This document shows, one piece after another, positions 60,261 through 64,000 of a stretch of DNA of 64,000 nt (its first letter is position 1; each line of letters opens with the position of its first letter). The translations under genes were made by a program, and so were the position numbers. Source of the stretch: Calycina herbarum (taxonomy: Eukaryota > Ascomycota > Leotiomycetes > Helotiales > Pezizellaceae); contig LLEY01000095.1 of the NCBI GenBank assembly GCA_001414485.1, positions 184,080 through 248,079 on the forward strand, read 5' to 3'. Under the pieces are notes generated by a model. The model saw nothing but the letters and a program-made list of their open reading frames with translations. It made no database searches and was not told the DNA's origin.

Positions 60261-62120
60261 ACGTAGTTTATTAGAACCTGGCGTATATCAGAACCTAGCG
60301 CACTTTTCCTATCTTCTCTACTTTATTATTTTAATACGTGTTATCTTAATAACTACTAATAGAAATTTAAACTTAAGAAGCTCGAATTATCTTAGCTATT
60401 AAGGCTATCTGATTATCTAAAAAGCTTAGTTATCAGGCTACTATAAAAATCTACAAAGTCCTTAAAACTAGCCTTCGCCGTAGAATAAACGGCTAACTTC
60501 CTTTCCTAAAACGACGGCTAGTAAATATTAAATTAACTTAACTCGAGAAAGAAGTGATTCTTTAGAATGTACTTAACTTAGATTCTAGAGGGTTTATACC
60601 CTAGCTAGCTAGTATAGAAGATATAGTAAATTATATCCTCAAATCGTAGAGAGAGAAACGCGTTAGTAAGCTTTAAGTATATCGATTTATATAACAATAA
60701 CCAGGGTTAAAGACGCGTTTTAATCGCGTTTACAACTTCTTAAGAGCCTTATACGAAGATCCTAACCTAATTAGCGCGTAGTTCTAACTTATATAAAATA
60801 TAAGAGCGAAATACAGCGTTTTAGATTACGATTTCTATAACTTCGACGAAACAGGCTTTATAATAGGTATGATTTACTCTATAATAGTTATTACACGTGT
60901 AGATCGACGTAGTAGAGGTAAGGTAGTTCAGCTAGACAATCGGGAATAGGCTATAGTAATTACTTATATTAATAGCGAGAGTTAGAATATCCCTCTATTT
61001 TTAGTTATCTAAGAGAAGAATTATCTTATAAATTAGTATATAAACAGTAGCCTCCTATATAACTAGGTTATTAAACCGATAAGTAACAGATAGATAAATA
61101 ATAAGACAGGTCTAGAATAGCTAAAACACTTTAATAAACATACTACTAGTCGTATAAAGGGTCTATATCGAATGCTAGTATTAGATAGGTATAAGAGTTA
61201 TAAATCGGCTGAATTTTAAGAGTATTATAAAGCATATAATATTATAACTCTTAGACTACCTCCTCACTTATCCTATATAACCTAACTACTTAATATTAGA
61301 TACTTTAGTATATTAAAGCAAGCGTATAGTCAGCAGATTAAGACGTTTATTAAAGCCTATATCAACTATATTACAAAGGTGGAGTTCTTTTTAGCTTTTA
61401 TAGCAGTATATAAAGAATTAATAACAGTCTAGAACGCTTAAGCTAGATTCTATAGAGCTGGCCTAGTGCCTTTTAACCTATAAGTAGTACTTTCAAAGCT
61501 TAACGTAAGGTTATAGACTCTAACTCCTCTAAGACCCTCTACTGCCAATTCTAATACTTAGATCTCCTAGACTCCCTTAAACCCTATTAAAGCGCTCTTA
61601 CAATCGACTCTTGTTTAGAAACGGATTATCTGTCACTAGAGGAGCTCGCCGACTCTACTATTTAAGACAGTTACTATATTAGTAAAAGGTATAGAGCGAA
61701 TAGCCTATGAGATAACCTTGTTGTCTACTGAAGTATATACCCTTCGAGTAGCGAATGAAGCCTTAAGCAAACGCCGTAGAGCTAAAAAGACTCGTGTATG
61801 TCAAGGGGGGGCACTTATAGTAGAGGATGTCCAAGATCTTTTAACTCAAAAGGACGTTAACAAGCAAGTACGACGCGACTTACGTATAGAGGGGGGTAAT
61901 AAGAAGGAGGGGTAATCGTCTAGATAGTATTATAACACTTACGGAAAAGCTGGTTATAATACACAAACTTGTCAAATAGATGTAGATATGTCTAATTCTT
62001 CGGATTCTAAGTAGTTATAGTTAATTTAATATGTTGTAGTTAATTTATTAATATTCAAAGTTAAATGCCAAGGAAAAGTGCGCCAGGTCCTGATATGCGC
62101 CAGGTCCTGATAAACCACGT
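60261..62120 (+). mobile_element. Pogo-3: Pogo/Fot1-like DNA transposon with both terminal inverted repeats
   Basis: The TIRs are about 49 bp: ACGTAGTTTATTAGAACCTG... on the left, and the reverse complement of the right end reads ACGTGGTTTATCAGGACCTG.... They are flanked by TA (60259-60260 and 62121-62122). Each TIR holds a tandem pair of a TCAGGACCTGGCGCA-type unit. The 1.86-kb element encodes one plus-strand transposase. The right TIR and the last 400 bp are unmutated, while the left TIR and most of the coding region carry RIP changes. Confidence 0.92.
60400..61915 (+). pseudogene. Pogo-3 transposase (HTH_CenpB plus DDE_1 type), RIP-degraded
   Basis: The plus strand reads KTRFNRVYNFLRALYEDPNL (CENP-B-like DNA-binding part), then DYDFYNFDETGFIIGMIYS with the FDETGF block intact near 60,835-60,860. 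Further on are LVLDRYKSYKSAEF near 61,185-61,215 and ITLRLPPHLSYI near 61,248-61,285 (second- and third-Asp regions; the expected third Asp reads Asn in LLNIRYFS). The C-terminus (61,718-61,915) is a clean stretch including ANEALSKRRRAKKTRVCQGG and ends at TAA after GNKKEG. In-frame stops from RIP lie upstream, so the enzyme is dead. The start lies near or before 60,400. Confidence 0.85.
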
Positions 62121-62238
62121 TATATAAATTAAAATATGTAGCTATTATAGCATTACGGTAGTATAGCCAGCACACCCAGCACACTAAGCACACCCAGCAC
62201 CAGGCCATTCTGCCAGCACACGAAAGTTTTTCGTGCTG

Positions 62239-63200
62239 TACGTATTTGTGTCATATGGTTTATCAATCACACAATGAGAAATTGTAGGTTGGGAGGGATA
62301 ATAGTATTATTATTTTCTTGGAAATGAAAAAACCAAAGGTGATTCCTTTGTTACTCCGAAGCTTTCTGATGATAGAAAGGCGTCGAAATTCTTCATTTGA
62401 AGCCTCGAAAAAAGAAAAAAAGAGTATACCAACACCCCCATCGTCAAGAAGAGCAAGTGAAAGCATCGCAAGGCCTAGTTAGAGACGAAAAATGGAAAGT
62501 GAACGGAAGAAAGAGACTACAAGTGGTTCCTGTATTTCTCCTCATGACATGGGTTTGCGGTCACGCGAAGATCTTCCTCTTTTGACAACTGGGCCGAGAT
62601 TGAAATATATTTCTGCATTAAGAAAGAGACTGCAAGTTATTCCTGCATTTCTCCAAGTAGATTTCTTCTCATTACTTGAAGATCTTTCTTTAAAAGAACA
62701 CCTCACTTGTTAAAGACACTGAAAGTTATTCCTTCGTCACTCCAAGATATACGTCTAAATGTTAACATTTTATACTCTTGAAATTCGTCAACAAATTCTA
62801 ACCTCACCTTCTAAGCTTCTGCCCGGATTGACGTTAAAGAAACTGAAAGTGATTCCTTCATTGCTCCAAGAACTAAACTTATTCCTGAAACTCTTTAACA
62901 ATTCAACCTCTTCCCCCTCTTCACTTGCTCATAAATTGTATTTTCAAAAGTTGACAGTTACGAAGATCACATGTCAATAAGATACTCAGAAACTGAAGGT
63001 TATTCACTTCTTCGAAGCTCCTTTTTACTTAGAATCATATATGATCTCAAAACTATTTGATTTGTTAGGTCAACTAATCACAAGCTAGCTGGTTAGTAAA
63101 AGTTCAATACATTCATCAAACATATTTCAACATAGCAATGGGCTGCAAGCAAAAAGGTAAAGAAGTAAATAGTATTGAATTGACTATAGGGGGATTGGTT
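62239..63200. repeat. Degenerate repeats or decayed gene in non-RIP DNA
   Basis: Six diverged copies of a unit like AGAAACTGAAAGTTATTCCT followed by TCATTTCTCCAAG occur at about 62,329, 62,507, 62,625, 62,712, 62,838 and 62,985, spaced 90-180 bp. On the plus strand they give KKLKVIPSLLQ, KRLQVIPAFLQ and KRLQVVPVFL in different frames. Near 62,759 it reads MLTFYTLEIRQQIL, resembling the start of fungal F-box-like proteins of unknown function. No continuous gene is possible across the frames. A decayed repeat-protein gene or a satellite-like array would both fit. Confidence 0.4.
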
Positions 63201-63272
63201 GGGGGCTAGGCTAGGTTAGGTGAGAGTATCCAGCACTCAATCACCTCTCGCACCTATAAGCGAGAAGTTCGA

Positions 63273-63479
63273 TCAGCGCAGCTGTCGCTGCGCATCAAAA
63301 GATCCCCTCCATTTTCTTCTCAAGCAAACATTACACTCCTGTGTAGTAGACCGACTAGTGGGAGCCCATTTGGGGCAGCAAACTCCCGGCGTCTCGCAGG
63401 CTGGTAAGCAGCGAGTTGGGAAGTGGTGGGTGTATCCACAGCTGTAGCGTATTTCTAAGATTCCGCAGGTACGATTCAT
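63273..63479 (-). CDS. Small Cys-rich ORF, unknown function
   Basis: A 68-residue minus-strand ORF: MNRTCGILEIRYSCGYTHHF, then CLPACETPGVCCPKW and ECNVCLRRKWRGSF. Cys residues at 5, 14, 24, 28, 33, 34, 49 and 52 and several His (18, 19) suggest a zinc-binding or disulfide fold. There is no hydrophobic signal peptide, so secretion is not supported unless an upstream exon exists. The overlapping plus-strand ORF is less convincing because it lacks such a pattern. Possibly a real small gene, possibly chance. Confidence 0.4.
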   Translation of the reverse strand: MNRTCGILEIRYSCGYTHHFPTRCLPACETPGVCCPKWAPTSRSTTQECNVCLRRKWRGSFDAQRQLR

Positions 63480-64000
63480 TTTGATGTGATTTCGAAGGTG
63501 TGATGATGTGAAATGTTGGTGTACTGAGGAATAAAAATTGAGGGAGAGAAGGGGGATACTTATAGACGATTGAGGGACCGAGGGATTTTCGATGAAGTTG
63601 TTTATTTGATTGTTCCCATTCAGTTCGGGCAGTCATCTGACTCGAATCCTATTTTGTCTCTTTGTTCCCGAGGCATTTATATATTGTAAACTTCGACTCA
63701 AAATTGTCTCAGTATGATGCGACTCTGTCTAGGAATTACCAGCATTGTTTACCTGAATGTCAAACCTCTGTGTTTTGCATTTGAACAAAGAAAATTCGAA
63801 GCGGCTGAGACGAAGTATGGGATAGCTATCAGAGAAAAAGAAGTAGTAGATGGAAATCGAAAATAAGAGTACAGTTTTATATTAACTCAGTGGGAATTTC
63901 AATCACGAATGGGAGTTGTATTCGGTAATGACAAGTTATTCAATTAAATTTTAATTATGGATGGGGGAGTTTAAAAGGCGGGGGGGGGGGGGGGGGGGGG
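63480..64000. other. Right flank without a supported gene; terminal poly-G
   Basis: Ordinary-composition DNA. The last 21 bases (63980-64000) are all G, which is atypical here and suggests a sequencing or assembly end effect. No other feature seen. Confidence 0.5.

Larger units (their letters stand above)
47451..62238. mobile_element. Candidate non-autonomous DNA transposon (about 970 bp before insertions) hosting LTR-6/LTR-5 and pogo-3
   Basis: The left end reads CATCACGAAAAACTTTTGGG. The reverse complement of the right end reads CAGCACGAAAAACTTTCGTG. Both ends continue into GTGCTGG/GTGTGCTGG-rich sequence. A TA lies directly outside each end (47449-47450 and 62239-62240), as expected for a TA-targeting element. 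Subtracting LTR-6 (48143-60092 plus its TSD) and pogo-3 (60261-62120) leaves about 970 bp (47,451-48,142, 60,098-60,258 and 62,123-62,238) with no coding capacity that I can see. The left arm also has a foldback (47,485-47,620) and a strong hairpin (47,849-47,887). Alternative: two separate related MITEs. Confidence 0.5.

Noticed and set aside
1..64000. Telomere repeats, tRNA or rRNA genes
   Set aside because: I found no TTAGGG tracts and no convincing cloverleaf or rRNA sequence by reading; a tRNAscan or Infernal run was not possible.

Overview
The window looks like a chromosome segment of a filamentous ascomycete (Pezizomycotina). The evidence is short spliceosomal introns, a DASH-complex gene, a fused fungal siroheme synthase, Ty3/gypsy chromoviruses, Fot1/pogo-like transposons, and massive repeat-induced point mutation (RIP). 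RIP is read directly: long blocks almost lack CA and TG dinucleotides but keep CG, and the transposon reading frames are full of TAG/TAA where Gln or Trp codons are expected. A Leotiomycete is my best guess, with low confidence. The window has two RIP-mutated, AT-rich transposon blocks (about 360-40,000 and 48,400-61,700), an ordinary gene island between them (40,000-47,400), and a second unmutated stretch at the right edge (62,240-64,000).

Left block (1-39,600). A pogo-like element (1-1104 and 7150-7432, minus) is split by chromovirus LTR-1 (1105-7144, TSD CGGTT). Next is a broken NLR-type gene with a PNP_UDP domain, an NB-ARC domain and five TPR units (about 9,850-11,407 and 16,750-18,530, plus). 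It may be preceded by a SesB-like hydrolase, and its NB-ARC domain is interrupted by chromovirus LTR-2 (11408-16749, TSD TAAGA/TAAGG). A minus-strand acidic, Ser/Asn-rich gene remnant follows (about 19,370-21,150). Chromovirus LTR-3 (22586-29589, minus, TSD AATAG) itself holds a solo LTR of the LTR-2 family (24468-24709, TSD ATAGA). A coiled-coil/basic gene remnant lies at 29,600-30,222. A second pogo-like element (39589 down to about 30,224, minus) is split by chromovirus LTR-4 (30348-37897, plus, TSD TAGTC).

Gene island. SPC19 of the DASH/Dam1 kinetochore complex (40298-41015, +, one intron) converges on a Met8-Met1 siroheme synthase fusion (41313-43134, -, one intron). The latter is divergent from an aminoglycoside-phosphotransferase-like kinase (43763-44557, +), which converges on a conserved fungal protein of unknown function (44659-45126, -). 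A frameshifted gene remnant follows (45955-46708, +).

Right block. A TIR-bounded DNA element with GTGCTGG-rich ends (47451-62238) appears to be only about 970 bp long once its insertions are subtracted. It carries chromovirus LTR-6 (48143-60092, TSD CTTCC), which carries the younger LTR-5 (48443-54361, TSD CTATC), and next to these a third pogo-like element with intact TIRs (60261-62120). The right flank (62,240-64,000) holds a degenerate repeat/gene relic, a small Cys-rich ORF, and a terminal run of 21 G that looks like an assembly artefact.

No tRNA, rRNA or CRISPR array was recognised. All six LTR elements keep recognisable RT motifs on one strand, and chromodomain-like C-termini were read in LTR-1, -2, -3 and -4. 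Target-site duplications were found for all six elements and for the solo LTR, so the order of nesting can be read from the sequence.
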